Part shown: positions 11,588-32,479 of the stretch, one piece after another | Numbering within the stretch: position 1 is the stretch's first letter | Layout: each line of letters begins with the position of its first letter | NCBI RefSeq assembly: GCF_026151205.1 | Contig: NC_087072.1 | Span: forward strand, 14,362,169-14,426,168 | From: Bolinopsis microptera | Lineage: Eukaryota > Ctenophora > Tentaculata > Lobata > Bolinopsidae | Length of the DNA: 64,000 bases | Reading direction: 5' to 3' | The notes under the pieces: model-generated | Told to the model about the DNA's origin: nothing | The model's input: only the letters and a program-made list of their open reading frames with translations | Database searches by the model: none | Translations under genes and position numbers: made by a program

Positions 11588-13656
11588 GTTATGACCTTGC
11601 TATGAAACTGGAATTACCGGATGGTAACGAAGAAGAAACCTCTGATGATATAAAAGTAAAAGTGTGGACAGAACGAACTAAAACATGGCTCGAACCCCCA
11701 ATACTGGTAAAAAAAACATGAGCTGACAAGGTGGAACGGAGAGTTTGAGTTTGAAGACGGAGAGTTGTGGTTACAGGATGGGTACTGTGAGAATTGGAAC
11801 GAAGTTAACGATTGTATTTCTATTTTGAAGGGGCTGGAAGTAGATGTGACGTTTGATAACATCAAAGTAAGGGTAACAGTAATAGTCATTTCCTGTTGCT
11901 TTCTACCGGTTTTATAAATCTTTATCTTCTTACGTTTATAATGGTATTCACAGGAAAATATATGATCCGACAGAAATTGTTAAAAAACATGATTAGCTTG
12001 CATCATTATGATTAGATGAAACATTAATTTTCCTAAACGTATCACTGTCATATTCCCCAGGTTTTGACCACATTTGGATTACAATTCAGCATAGATCCGT
12101 TACTAGAAGAAATAGGAAAGTGGTTTAAAAGCATCCTCAATACTGATAACTTTGGGAAAACGGTAAATATGATCCACAAGCTAAAAAAGCTCGGATTCTC
12201 TGAGGAGCAGTTGGCTAATCAGACTACATTAATCAATGTTTTCATAGATTGTGTCAACAATTGTAGTAGGGACAAGTTTACTGAATTGATGTCTACCGAG
12301 TTTAATGAAATTGACATGGTCATCCTGAAAGCTTTGTTTAGGGGTGAGAACAACCATTTTGATATTTTGTTAAAATCTTTGGCTGACAAGATTGATTCAG
12401 ATGAGCATTGTGAGATTGTTCTTGATATCCTCAAAAATATGTTACTATCAGAGCAAGTTGATGTTTTATGTACATTTTCCTCCGAAGTTAACTTGGTTAT
12501 CATGCAAATTCAGTCCTTATCCTGAAGCGAAAAAAGTCTCAAAGCTGCTATTAAATTTTTGACTGCTCTGAACGAAAAAAAGTCTGATAGAGGGATCGGG
12601 ACCCCCCGTTTTATATCGCTAGGATTATTACAGCGCACTCGCTCTTGGAGAAGATATTCCTTCGGCGATTTGAAATTGTGAAACGAAAATCCGAACCTTG
12701 AGTGCTGGCATTTTACTGAGATTGTGCTTGATTGGCTCAAATTACATCATGAGCAAAATGATGATTATAGGAAGAATCTCAACTGTTCCCGAGAGATGAT
12801 CAATGATCGAATAAAATCTAATATCAATAAAAATGAGTTCATTTCTTTTGAAGAATACAAAGATCTGATTTCTGAGGAGTTGGATTACTTGTTCTCAAAT
12901 ACACAGGAGAGTTTTGTCCAAAAGTACAGACGATTGTACAGTGAACTTAGTTTTTGGAAGTTTTGTGGAACCTTTTTCCTTTCCAGTAATTGGCTGATTC
13001 TTATCGGTTTATATTTTTTAGCAAAAATAATAAACCTACTATACCCTTTTGTCAAATATACTTTTGAGCGGCTTCCTGTGATAGAAGTTACAGAAAGTTA
13101 CAAGGGGCAAATAACGTCTTGTAGTCTCATAACCATCGTGTTTTCTGTGTTGATTTTTCTTTCATGTGCACTGATTGTGAACCGTGAAAAAATAACGATT
13201 TTTTTAATCAATATCGTTGATAATTTACGTTACAAAAATAAAGTCGAAATAAGTTTGCTTAAGGAGGATGTCGACGATTTCGTTGGATCTTCCGTTTTTC
13301 CTTTGAAGGTAAAACCTATTCGTTAGCTCAGGGAATTGTTTTTCATTAAAAAATATACTGAGTTGAAATTGTTGAATAAGAACGGAATCGCTGAAGTTGA
13401 CTTGAAAGGTCCATACATCGCTTTGTGTTATCCTGTTTGTCATTGGTTTTTAAGGCCTAACTGTCTTGATTACGATATTTCTGAAAGACCCTTTTACTCG
13501 CTTTTCACAAATTCACACAGCGAAATAGTTCAATATTTGAAGGAGCGAAATGAGAAGTTATCAAGTGGTCTTCTTAATAAATGCTGCATGTTTTTAGTTT
13601 ATTATTTACGGGGACGGAGTCCTTTGCACATTTGCACTCTAAGTAAGTTCCGCTAA
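11588..13656 (+). pseudogene. Unknown tandem family, copy 1 (decayed)
   Basis: This is homologous along its whole length to the two intact copies downstream. Exon 1 (ATG at 11602, donor after 11866) has an extra base in an A-run near 11710, which shifts the frame and gives an immediate stop. Exon 2 (12061-13656) keeps one frame for 1.6 kb but carries in-frame stops TGA at 12523, TGA at 12679 and TAG at 13324. Two hydrophobic segments (around 12970-13020 and 13125-13185) and the C-terminal RPFYSLFTNSHSEIVQYL block are still readable. Splice sites and the acceptor-like TATTAG before the start are also kept. The long preserved frame indicates recent loss of function. Confidence 0.8.
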
Positions 13657-14154
13657 TTTATACATTTGGATCAGTTGACATCCCCTCCGGCTTTTTGCAC
13701 GGCTTTTCTTATATTTTGTTATGTTGGTATGAATTTGCATACCACTTATCTGTATTCTGTATCTCAGTGCATGCTGTATATATTTTTTTTAAACAAATCT
13801 GTTCAGTATACTGTGTTTAAAATTTTTTGTTAAATTATTGTATAGTTTTAATAGTGGTTTAAATTTATCGTGTACCAAATTAAAAGCTGTTGTTATGATT
13901 ATTTCTGGTTATTTCAAAATTAGTTGAATTTTTTTAATTGAATAGTTGTATTTTAATGTTCCCTTTTAATTTTAGAATGCTTTTAATACAATGATTTTTT
14001 CTGATTTTGTGTATGTCATGATTCACTGTTAAAAAATTCAATGCACTTCATTGTGATCGCGGTAACTAAATTCTGTGTAATTTAAAATTAATTATACTTA
14101 GTCATACATCAATATAAACCTAAAAACAGCTATCGCCGTAGTTATGGCCTTGCT

Positions 14155-16144
14155 ATGAAACTGGAATTATCGGATGGTAACGAGGAAGAAACCTCTGATG
14201 ATATAAAAGTAAAAGTGTGGACAGAACGAACTAAAACATGGCTCGAACCCCCAATACTGGTACAAAAACATGAGCTGACAAGGTGGAACGGAGAGTTTGA
14301 GTTTGAAGACGGAGAGTTGTGGTTACAGGATGGGTTTTGTGAGAATTGGAACGAAGTTAACGATTGTGTTTCTCTGTTAAAGGGGCTGGAAGTAGATGTG
14401 ACGTTTGATAACATCAAAGTAAGGATAACGACCGTGATAAATTTATTTCATTGCGATTGATTTGGATTCTCTATAAACGGGCATTATAAGAAAGATTTTT
14501 GATGTCACATAAAATCTCTAATTGATAAATTGCTTTTAAACTAATAAAGTCACAGTGATTGACATATTTAATATTGAAATTGGTCATTTAAAATTTGACA
14601 GATTAAAATTTGACGGATTAAAATTTCCAGAAAGAAGCACTTAAATACAACCTTAACCTCAGGTTTTGACCACATTTGGATTACAATTCAGCATAGATCC
14701 GCTACTAGAAGAAATAGGAAAGTGGTTTAAAAGCATTCTCAATACTGATAACTTTGGGAAAACGGTAAATATGATTCACAAGCTAAAAAAGCTCGGATTT
14801 TCCGAGGAACAATTGACAAGCAAAATTTCATTAACTCCAGCTGTAATGGAATTTGTAAACAATTCAAGTAGGGAGGATTTTGCTAACTTATTGACTGCAG
14901 AATTCAATGAACTGGACATGGTCATTCTGAAAGCTTTGTTCAGGGGCGAAAACAATCATTTTGATATTTTATTGAATACATCGGCTGAGACAATGAAGAC
15001 AGAGGAAGAATGTCAAATTATTCTTGATCTCCTTCAAGTGATGCTGTCGTATGTGCACCCAGAAATTCTGTGCGTTTTTTCCTTCGAAGTTGACAATGTA
15101 ATTGAGAAAATGAAGTTCATTTCTTCAAACAATGAGGGGCTGCTGCTATCTGCATTCAAATTTCTAGCTCACCTAAATAAGCTGAAGTCTGATGGGCTTG
15201 GGACTCCCAGGTGCGTGTCTCTGGGGGTGTTACAACGCACCCGATGTTGGAGGAAGTACTCACTGAAGCAGTTACAATCTCTGAAAGATAACGAGAATAT
15301 TAGATCCTGGCATTTGGCGGAGATTGTGTTGGACTGGATTGAACAGACGGATCCACCAAGAGGAACAGTCTGTGAACTTCATGATTTAGTGCTTCTTAAA
15401 TTGGATAATGATGTTAGCAGATCACCCTATCCCCAATATTATCGGTATCGGTACACCATTGATGCAGATTTCAAGCGGTTGTCCCTCAGAGTTGGTAATG
15501 ATTTAAGGAATATTGTAAGAAATATTGTGGATTTTATCCGACTATCTGTCGGTAACGTTCTGTCAAATCTCAATTCAATTTTACTTGTGGCTGGTGTGGC
15601 ATGGTTCTGGCTCATTGAACCATCTGAGTCTTTGTTGACTATTAATGGTGGTAAAGTTATCTTTGGTTTATTCATATTGAATTTTTTCAGAGCGCTTTGT
15701 TATGGTGCTGTTCAATTTCTTTACAGATGGAATGTAAATATTTCCGCACGCAAGGAGGATATTAAAGGTCTCGTTGATTCTTGTAAGGTCCCTGTTAAGG
15801 TTAAAGCTTACAATAGTGAACTTAGCATAATCCGTATTTTACCATTCTGTTATTGTGATCTTCAGTTGGTAAATAATTGCAGTGGAATGGGAACGTTAAA
15901 CATAAAAAACTCCTGCTGGAATACAGATTATCGTATTCAACACTGGTTCATTAGGGCACAATATGATGACGTAGAAAAACCGTTCTACTCTGTTTTTACA
16001 CATACTTACAGTGAGATTGTTGATTTTTTGAACAAGCGGTACGAACAGTCACCTAAAGATTTATTCAGTCGCTTTTCTAGATCATTAGTGTATTACCTAT
16101 TTGGATGGAGCCCTATTACTCTTTGTACATTAAATTATGATTGA
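14155..16144 (+). CDS. Unknown membrane protein, tandem family copy 2
   Basis: Two exons: 14155-14418, and 14663-16144 (stop TGA), joined in phase 0; about 581 residues. I do not recognise the family. Exon 1 encodes an 88-residue acidic/aromatic module containing KHELTRWNGEFEFEDGELWL and a tail LEVDVTFDNIK; no signal peptide. Exon 2 begins with a helical region (LLEEIGKWFKSILNTDNFGK, then LKALFRGENNHFDILL). It continues with a conserved GTPRCVSLGVLQRTRCWRKY block and AEIVLDWIEQ. A hydrophobic part follows with two likely membrane segments (around 15570-15620 and 15655-15725). The C-terminus, KPFYSVFTHTYSEIVDFLNK, then LVYYLFGWSPITL, is the best conserved. The ATG at 14155 follows an acceptor-like CGTAG (14137-14141), so a 5' non-coding exon or trans-splicing is likely. 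Confidence 0.75.
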
Positions 16145-16879
16145 CCACAATTCAAACTGTTTTCTCTGGCTTTCAAGTTTTTTTAAAGTTTCTGTTCTGT
16201 ATTTACTAAGAATTTTGTTCGTTCTTATTCGATCTGGGGTAAGCTGATGAAATTGAATGAGACGCATTTTTAAATATTTTCTTTCGTCCATTTTAAATCT
16301 TATGTTTTGCGTCTTGGTAAAAAGGTTCGGTATACTTTTTGATTCCGGTTTTAGAATTTTGGTTTAACTTAATTATTCATTGATAACCTTTTAATCTGAC
16401 GTGTTGTTTCGAATCGACCGATTATCATTTCTAGTGCTCTCAACGAGTTTTTACTTTTATCAAATGTAGCATTTTGGAATATTTCGAACTATTGCAGTTC
16501 AAAAATGTATTTATATTTTTGTTAAGCATTTTTACTACGTATAGTATGAAATATTTCTGTTGATAATATGAACTATTCCTTGTGATACCTTTTTTCATGA
16601 CTCATGAGGTCATTAAGTTAGTTTCTGTAGTCGATCTGAATTTTTTTATCTCATAATTGTTTATTGATTCTACCAAAGAATAAGATTGGTCATTGTGACG
16701 CAACGAAAATCTTTTCAGGTAAATACATCCATGCCGGATCAGCTTGAATGACCTAGAAATGAGAATTTACGAAATAACTTTATATCTTCAAACTATTCAT
16801 GGTCGAACTCGAATTTTTGTTTTACTATATTCATATTTGAAACAATTAAATGCATCTCTCCATAGGTAATGGTCTTGCT

Positions 16880-18998
16880 ATGAAACTGAAATTACCGGAT
16901 GGTAACAAAGAAGATGCTGGTGAAGAGATAAAAGTAAAAGTATGGAGTGCAATAACTAAAACATGGCTCGAACCCCCAATACTGGTACAAAAACATGAGC
17001 TGACAAGGTGGAACGGAGAGTTTGAGTTTGAAGACGGAGAGTTGTGGTTACAGGATGGGTACTGTGAGAATTGGAACGAAGTTAACGATTGTGTTTCTCT
17101 GTTAAAGGGGCTGGAAGTGGATGTGACGTTTGATAACATCAAAGTAAGTATGAACATTGAACACCATAATCGATTCTTGTTGATTTATGTATGAATTTAT
17201 GTTTGATCTTTCCTTACTTATTTTAGAACAGTTGAACGGTTTCCTTTCAGCCAAAAGTGCCTGCCGCCTGGGCCAGAATGTTATGGAAATGATTTCGTTT
17301 TAAAGGTTATACTCAACATCACTTAAAATTCCATTTCAGGTTTTGACTTCATTTGGACTGAAATTTAGCATATCTCCACTACTAGAAGAAATAGGAATTT
17401 GGATTATGACCACGCTAAATGCTGACAACTTTGGGAGGATGATAGATATGATGCACATGCTAAAAGCACTAGGATTCTCTGAGGAGGACTTGGCTGATAA
17501 CATTCCATTAACGGGATTAGATCAAGTTGTCACAGAATTTGTTAACAATTCCAGTAGAGAGAAATTTACTGACTTATTGGCTGCAGAGTTTAATGAGATG
17601 GACATGATTATCCTTAAAGCTTTGTTCAGGAGCGAAAACAATCATTTTGATATTTTATTGAATGCATTAGTTGAGAAGATAGAGACAGAGGAACAATCTT
17701 TAATAATCATTGAACTTCTTGAAAATATGCTTACAGAAGAAAACCAGACAGAATTTGTGTGTGTTTTCTCCTCCGAAGTTAACATTTTGATCGATAAAAT
17801 GGAGTCCGAAATCTTAAGCAATCCGAATGTGCGAGCTGCATATAAAATTCACAGTGCCCTCAGGCGGAAGTCTGATCATGAAATTGGGTCTCCTCGGCTA
17901 ATATCGCTTGAATTACTGCACCGCACTCGGTGTTGGAGACGCTATTCAACTCACCAGTTAGATTCATTGCAAAACAATGGAAATGTGAGATCTTGGCATT
18001 ATTCTGAAATTGTATTGGATTGGATTGATCAGCGAAACCCACCTAGGCAAACTATAAATAATTTACGTAAATCTGTTAACACAAAATTGGATACTGATGT
18101 TATTATATTACCGTATACAACATATAATGTGATGTACAGGGGTGAAATAGATGGCGAGTTTAAAAGATTACTCAAGGCAGCTAATGACCAAAGAGGAAAT
18201 ATGCAACGTATCGTAGACGACTATTTATATCCATGGAGAAGCGAAATCGGCATTGTTATGTTTTCTTCAGTTGTTGCATCAAATTTCCATAATGGAAGTT
18301 TTACTGATTATTCATTAATACTATTTTTCATCTTCATGATCTATGCTAGTGCTATCTTTCTGTTCACCTTCACCAATACATCTTATCTGAGAACGTTACT
18401 TTACATCCCATTTCAGTTTCTCTACAGATGGTCTATCGAGGTAACTTTGCCTAAACAGAGTATTTTGAATTTTGCTAAATCATCAAATGTCCCAGTTAAA
18501 GTAAAACAGTATTGTTTAAGTATTTTCTGTTATTTATTACTACTGCACCATCTTAACTATCGACTCCTATACTATGTCTTCAACGAGGGTGGAGAGTTGA
18601 GATCTGAATTAGAAGTCTTGACTTTTCTTAGTTTTACACAATCTCTCAGAGGTTTTTTGACATTGGTGCTGCTTATTTTCACGTTATGTTTACAGATGAT
18701 GTCACATTTCTTTTACACAAACTTGCAATTGCTGAACCATCACGGAATGGGAAAGATTAAACTGGTGAATTTTATCCGTAAAAAGGAGTACCCGATTCGC
18801 CATTGGTACTTTCAAACGTATTATGATGGCGTAGAAAAATCCTTTTATTCAGTATTTACCCATACATACAGTGAGACAACAGAATTTCTTAACGAGCGAT
18901 ACGAACAATCGCCTACAGATGGTCCCACTGAAATTTATAGATCAGTGGTATATTACTTATTAGCATGGAGTCCGATTACTCTTCAAGCATTGTACTAG
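16880..18998 (+). CDS. Unknown membrane protein, tandem family copy 3
   Basis: Two exons: 16880-17143, and 17340-18998 (stop TAG), phase 0; about 640 residues. It aligns with copy 2 throughout: nearly identical exon 1, then the helical N-half, the RLISLELLHRTRCWRRY block, SEIVLDWIDQ, and the C-terminal KSFYSVFTHTYSETTEFLNE followed by LAWSPITL. It is longer than copy 2 because its hydrophobic region is expanded to about four predicted membrane segments (around 18240-18290, 18310-18370, 18510-18580 and 18655-18720). Exon 1 and the splice sites are far more conserved among the copies than the membrane region. That suggests the N-terminal module and the C-terminal box are under constraint while the membrane part diverges. 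An acceptor-like CCATAG precedes the start. Confidence 0.75.
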
Positions 18999-19452
18999 CG
19001 TTGATATTTGATAATGATACCAGAGTTTTTCTCTTACTTCTTTTTAGAGAGCTTTTCCTTAGAGAATTCTTTCAACGAGGTGTAGTATTCTTTTCATAGA
19101 ACTTTTTAATGTTTTTGTCAATGCATATTGCATGTTTAGTTACAGATTTCAGCTTTTTAGCCATTTAAAAAATCTTATAGATTACATTGGCATATTATTA
19201 CAGATTTCATTAGATATTGTTAATATGTTATATAATATCAGTATATTATGTAAAGTGTAAATTTTTTTACACTTTTTTTAGTTTCTAACAGATTGTACAA
19301 AAATCTATGCCATTTTTAAATCGTATACCATTATCATATTATGATTATTAGATTGATATATAAATTAATTACCTTACTCGACATATTAATTTGCAACTTA
19401 ATTCCATTTTAAGTAAACCAAAATATGGTGGTTTTGCCGACCTCCCACTACA
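18999..19452. other. AT-rich intergenic stretch
   Basis: This is the 3' flank of family copy 3, with several T-rich runs. I see no coding frame, promoter or repeat unit here. Confidence 0.4.
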
Positions 19453-19619
19453 TTAGGATTCAGTAAACGACCGGGGGTAGGATTTGGCCGGGGCCGGGAA
19501 TGTCCAAATTTTGCCGGGGCCGGGAATTGGCCGTTCTGGAATTTGGCCGGGGTCGGGGCGAGTTCATGAATCCGAGATTTTGGAAACATTTTGGAAACAT
19601 GTGTCAGAATTGTGTCAGA

Positions 19620-21600
19620 ATTGTGTCCGATTTGGAAACATGCCTTTGTAGCCACAATTATGCCTGGACTGACTTACAATCGATCTGGTATGGTAGAGGG
19701 ACATGTGTACTAACATTTCTAACCACTCAGAAGTGCGAAATATTGCCCTGGTTCATGGAATGAACGAAATGAACAAAAAATGAACATTGTCCTAGAATCG
19801 CCTAAAATGAGCTGAAACCGATTGGGATCGATTGGTATTAGTACCACAAGTGTCCCTGAGAAGTTTGGTGGGTCTAGCATGTCCAGAAAGGGCTCTGGAG
19901 CAATGTTTCCATTTTGGTGTCAGAGTAGTTGAGCTCGTGGAAACATTTGTGTCCGATTTGGAAACATGCCTTTGTAGCCACAATTATGCCTGGACTGACT
20001 TGAAATCGATCTGGTATGGTAGAGGGACATGTGTACTAACATTTCTAACCACTCAGAAGTGCGAAATATTGCCCTGGTTCATGGAATGAACGAAATGAAC
20101 AAAAAATGAACATTATCCTAGAATTGCCTAAAATGAACTGAAACCGATTGGGATCGATTGGTATTGATACCACAAGTATCCCTGAGAAGTTTGGTGTGTC
20201 TAGCATGTCCAGAAAGGGCTCTGGGGCAATGTTTCCATTTTGGTGTCAGAGTAGTTGAGCTCGTGGAAACATTTGTGTCCGATTTGGAAACATGCCTTTC
20301 TAGCCACAATTATGCCTGGACTGACTTGAAATCGATCTGGTATGGTAGAGGGACATGTGTACTAACATTTCTAACCACTCAGAAGTGCGAAATATTGCCC
20401 TGGTTCATGGAATGAACGAAATGAACAAAAAATGAACATTGTCCTAGAATCGCCTAAAATGAGCTGAAACCGATTGGGATCGATTGGTATTGATACCACA
20501 AGTGTCCCTGAGAAGTTTGGTGGGTCTAGCATGTCCAGAAAGGGCTCTGGAGCAATGTTTCCATTTTGGTGTCAGAGTAGTTGAGCTCGTGGAAACATTT
20601 GTGTCCGATTTGGAAACATGCCTTTGTAGCCACAATTATGCCTGGACTGACTTGAAATCGATCTGGTATGGTAGAGGGACATGTGTACTAACATTTCTAA
20701 CCACTCAGAAGTGCGAAATATTGCCCTGGTTCATGGAATGAACGAAATGAACAAAAAATGAACATTATCCTAGAATTGCCTAAAATGAACTGAAACCGAT
20801 TGGGATCGATTGGTATTGATACCACAAGTATCCCTGAGAAGTTTGGTGGGTCTAGCATGTCCAGAAAGGGCTCTGGGGCAATGTTTCCATTTTGGTATCA
20901 GAGTAGTTGAGCTCGTGGAAACATTTGTGTCCGATTTGGAAACATGCCCTTGTAGCCGCAATTATGCCTGGACTGACTTGAAATTGATCTGGTATGGTAG
21001 AGGGACATGTGTACTAACATTTCTAACCACTCAGAAGTGCGAAATATTGCCCTGGTTCATGGAATGAACGAAATGAACAAAAAATGAACATTGTCCTAGA
21101 ATCGCCTAAAATGAGCTGAAACCGATTGGGATCGATTGGTATTGATACCACAAGTGTTCCTGAGAAGTTTGGTGGGTCTAGCATGTCCAGAAAGGGCTCT
21201 GGAGCAATGTTTCCATTTTGGTGTCAGAGTAGTTGAGCTCGTGGAAACATTTGTGTCCGATTTGGAAACATGCCCTTGTAGCCGCAATTATGCCTGGACT
21301 GACTTGAAATCGATCTGGTATGGTAGAGGGACATGTGTACTAACATTTCTAACCACTCAGAAGTGCGAAATATTGCCCTGGTTCATGGAATGAACGAAAT
21401 GAACAAAAAATGAACATTATCCTAGAATTGCCTAAAATGAACTGAAACCGATTGGGATCGATTAGTATTGATACCACAATTGTCCCTGAGAAGTTTGGTG
21501 GGTCTAGCATGTCCAGAAAGGGCTCTGGGGCAATGTTTCCATTTTGGTGTCAGAGTAGTTGAGCTCGTGGAAACATTTGTGTCCGATTTGGAAACATGCC
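19620..21600. repeat. 326-bp satellite array, forward arm
   Basis: About six tandem copies with a 326-bp period (equivalent points at 19786, 20112, 20438, 20764, 21090 and 21416). Copies alternate between two subtypes: one reads CATTGTCCTAGAATCG and CTCTGGAGCAATG, the next CATTATCCTAGAATTG and CTCTGGGGCAATG. The true repeating unit is therefore a 652-bp dimer. The 63- and 85-codon frames seen in every copy are by-products of the repetition, not genes. Confidence 0.9.
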
Positions 21601-21695
21601 GTTGAAAAGAATGAGAAGTGATGGTGGACCCCTAAACACTCCCAAACGTGCCAGACGTTGGATTTAAATGTTTTTGTATACTATTGAATAATACA

Positions 21696-22503
21696 GGGGG
21701 GGGGGGAGCAAAAGTCAGTACCCATACGTTGGCCTTAATAGCTCAGTCACTGAGTGCCCAATTGAAATAATTCCTTTTGGTATGACTTACTACCAAATGA
21801 AGGTTCATTTTTGCATTTATTTGATAGTTTTGATATCCGGATCGAACCAAATGTTATTGAATGGTGTTTGGTCATTTAAATTACGTTTGTCCTGAAAAAA
21901 TGAGTCCTAGCTTTTCAGATGACCGAGATATGAAGATAATAATTTTATAGATAACCGGTAGTAGAGACTTATCAAACTATTGTTTAGGAGGAAACGCGAG
22001 CTTTCAGTGTAATACACTTTCATCAGGCTCAAATTATTTGCTATATAGTAGTGTTGCAAGTATTAAGACATATGAAGCATAACAAGTTTGTTCATTACAT
22101 GTGATCAGGTGATTAGGTTGAGGCTAGACCCGCATTATGGGAAGCATGCAGAGAGCCCAATTACGGTTGTCGTAATTGGGTAATCATTGAGTACCCAATC
22201 AATTTTGCTAACGAGATAAACAAATTGCTTGATAACTTCGTCATTTTAATTCCGTTTCGCGCCATCTTTCAGATTATTTTCCGGATTAAACGACCCAGGC
22301 AATATGTTACAACGGAGTCTCTAACATATTCACAAACACGAATATAAGTAATTCAATGTTGATTGCGTGTGGCCCCCAAAAATCGAATTTTTTAAATTTT
22401 GGTGACGGAATCCTCGAACAAGTAGGTTCAGTATGCCATCTGCAAAGCAACAACTCTCATAAAACACGGCGGTGGTATAAGACCCAACGTATGGGTACTG
22501 ACT

Positions 22504-22536
<33 letters not shown>
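21696..22536. mobile_element. Inverted-repeat element with poly-G/C tips inside the satellite element
   Basis: The left end is 11 G then AGCAAAAGTCAGTACCCATA (21696-21726). The right end is the complement, CCAACGTATGGGTACTGACTT followed by 32 C (22484-22536). The interior of about 840 bp has no gene. No target duplication was found at its edges, so it may be an internal part of the larger element or an old insertion. Confidence 0.55.
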
Positions 22537-22538
<2 letters not shown>

Positions 22539-22549
22539 AACTCGATTCC

Positions 22550-23410
22550 AGCTCATTTCAGGCGATTCTAGGATAATGTTCATTTTTTGTTCATTTCGTT
22601 CATTCCATGAATCAGGGCAATATTTCGCACTTTTGAGTGGTTGGAAATGTTAGTACACATGTCCTTCTACCATACCAGATCGATTCCAAGTCAGTTCAGG
22701 TATAATTTAATTGCGGCTACAAGGGCATGTTTCCAAATCGGACACAAATGTTTCCACGAGCTCAACTACTCTGACACCAAAATGGAAACATTGCCCCAGA
22801 GCCCTTTCTGAACATGCTAGACCCCCAAACTTCTCAGGGACAAGTTTGTGGTATCAATACCAATCGATCCCAATCGGTTTCAGTTCATTTTAGGCAATTC
22901 TAGGATAATGTTCATTTTTTGTTCATTTTGTTCATTCCATGAACCAGGGCAATATTTCGCACTTTTGAGTGGTTAGAAATGTTACTACACATGTACCTCT
23001 ATCATACCAGATCGAATCCAAGTCAGTCCAGGCATAATTGTGGCTACAAGGGCATGTTTCCAAATCGGACACAAATGTTTCCACGAGCTCAACTACTCTG
23101 ACACCAAAATGGAAACATTGCCCCAGAGCCCTTTCTGGACATGCTAGACCCACCAAACTTCTCAGGGACACTTGTGGTATCAATACCAACCGATACCAAT
23201 CGGTTTTAGCTCATTTTAGGCAATTCTAGGATAATGTTCATTTTTTGATCATTTCGTTCATTCTATGAATCATAGAAATATTTCACAGGAAGCTTAAAAT
23301 GTTAGTACTCAAGCCACTGTATCATACCAGGGCAAATCCAACTCTGTTTACGGACATATACAGCCAAAAACATGTTTCCAAATCGGACACAAATGTTTCC
23401 ACGAACTCGG
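22550..23410. repeat. 326-bp satellite array, inverted arm
   Basis: Two to three copies of the same 326-bp unit as the forward arm, in reverse orientation, more diverged towards the right end. Together with the forward array they make a large interrupted palindrome. Confidence 0.85.
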
Positions 23411-24046
23411 ATTCATCTTCTGGTCGGGGCCGTGAATTTAATAAATCCACGGCCAAGTTAGAACTTTTCAGGACTTAAAACTATCAGAGGTTACAAAAAC
23501 AAAGGACTGCTCTTGAAAGTTGGCACTCTGGACATCATCCTTTCAAAATTGAAAATCCATTTTAAGATTTATATGAAAGTTTTAGGCCGATTTCGATCAA
23601 AAATTCCCGGCCAAATTCCCGGCAAAAATTGAAAATCGGCCGGGGCCGGGAAGAAATAGCTCCCCCGGTGCCGGGATTTCACGGCGCCGGGAATCCCGGT
23701 CGATTACTGTTAGGATTCCCGATCCTCCAAGATAATGATATGTCGTGTATCGCAATTATTTTTTTTATAAAAGTTTAAAAAACATAGCCTGAGCTATTTT
23801 TACCCTTGAATGTTTTCGTAAAAGATAAAAATAAACTAGTCAAAATTCTTCATAGCTGGTTTTATAAATAAATTACTTTAGCTTGTTTTGCGTCGAATGA
23901 ATTTTGCAAATAAACAAGTTTTACAGGAAACTGTTACTGGAGTTTGAGATGTGTATCTGCTTCAAATAATCCATTCAGTATTTAGATGACACGTTATTTT
24001 ATATTCGCTTATAATATTCCACCTTAGGTTTATGTAAAAGGAATTA

Positions 24047-32479
<8,433 letters not shown>

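Larger units (their letters stand above)
19453..23717. mobile_element. Large hAT-like element carrying satellite arms
   Basis: The element spans 19461-23709 (4249 bp) and is flanked by an exact 8-bp duplication TTAGGATT (19453-19460 and 23710-23717). The ends are inverted: CAGTAAACGACCGGG on the left and the complement of CAGTAATCGACCGGG on the right. Both are followed by CCGG-rich subterminal sequence with repeated GGCCGGGGCCGGGAA. The 8-bp duplication and the CAG start are hAT hallmarks. There is no transposase. The interior is two opposing arrays of a 326-bp satellite (about 19620-21600 forward and 22550-23410 reverse) separated by another inverted-repeat element. Confidence 0.8.

Noticed and set aside
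12523-12681. TGA read as a sense codon or selenocysteine
   Set aside because: The paralogous copies have ordinary codons there, a TAG stop follows, and exon 1 is frameshifted, so decay is the simpler explanation.
19792-21393. Repeated 63- and 85-codon frames on both strands
   Set aside because: They recur once per 326-bp satellite unit in identical positions, with no start context, splice sites or protein-like variation; they are by-products of the repeat.
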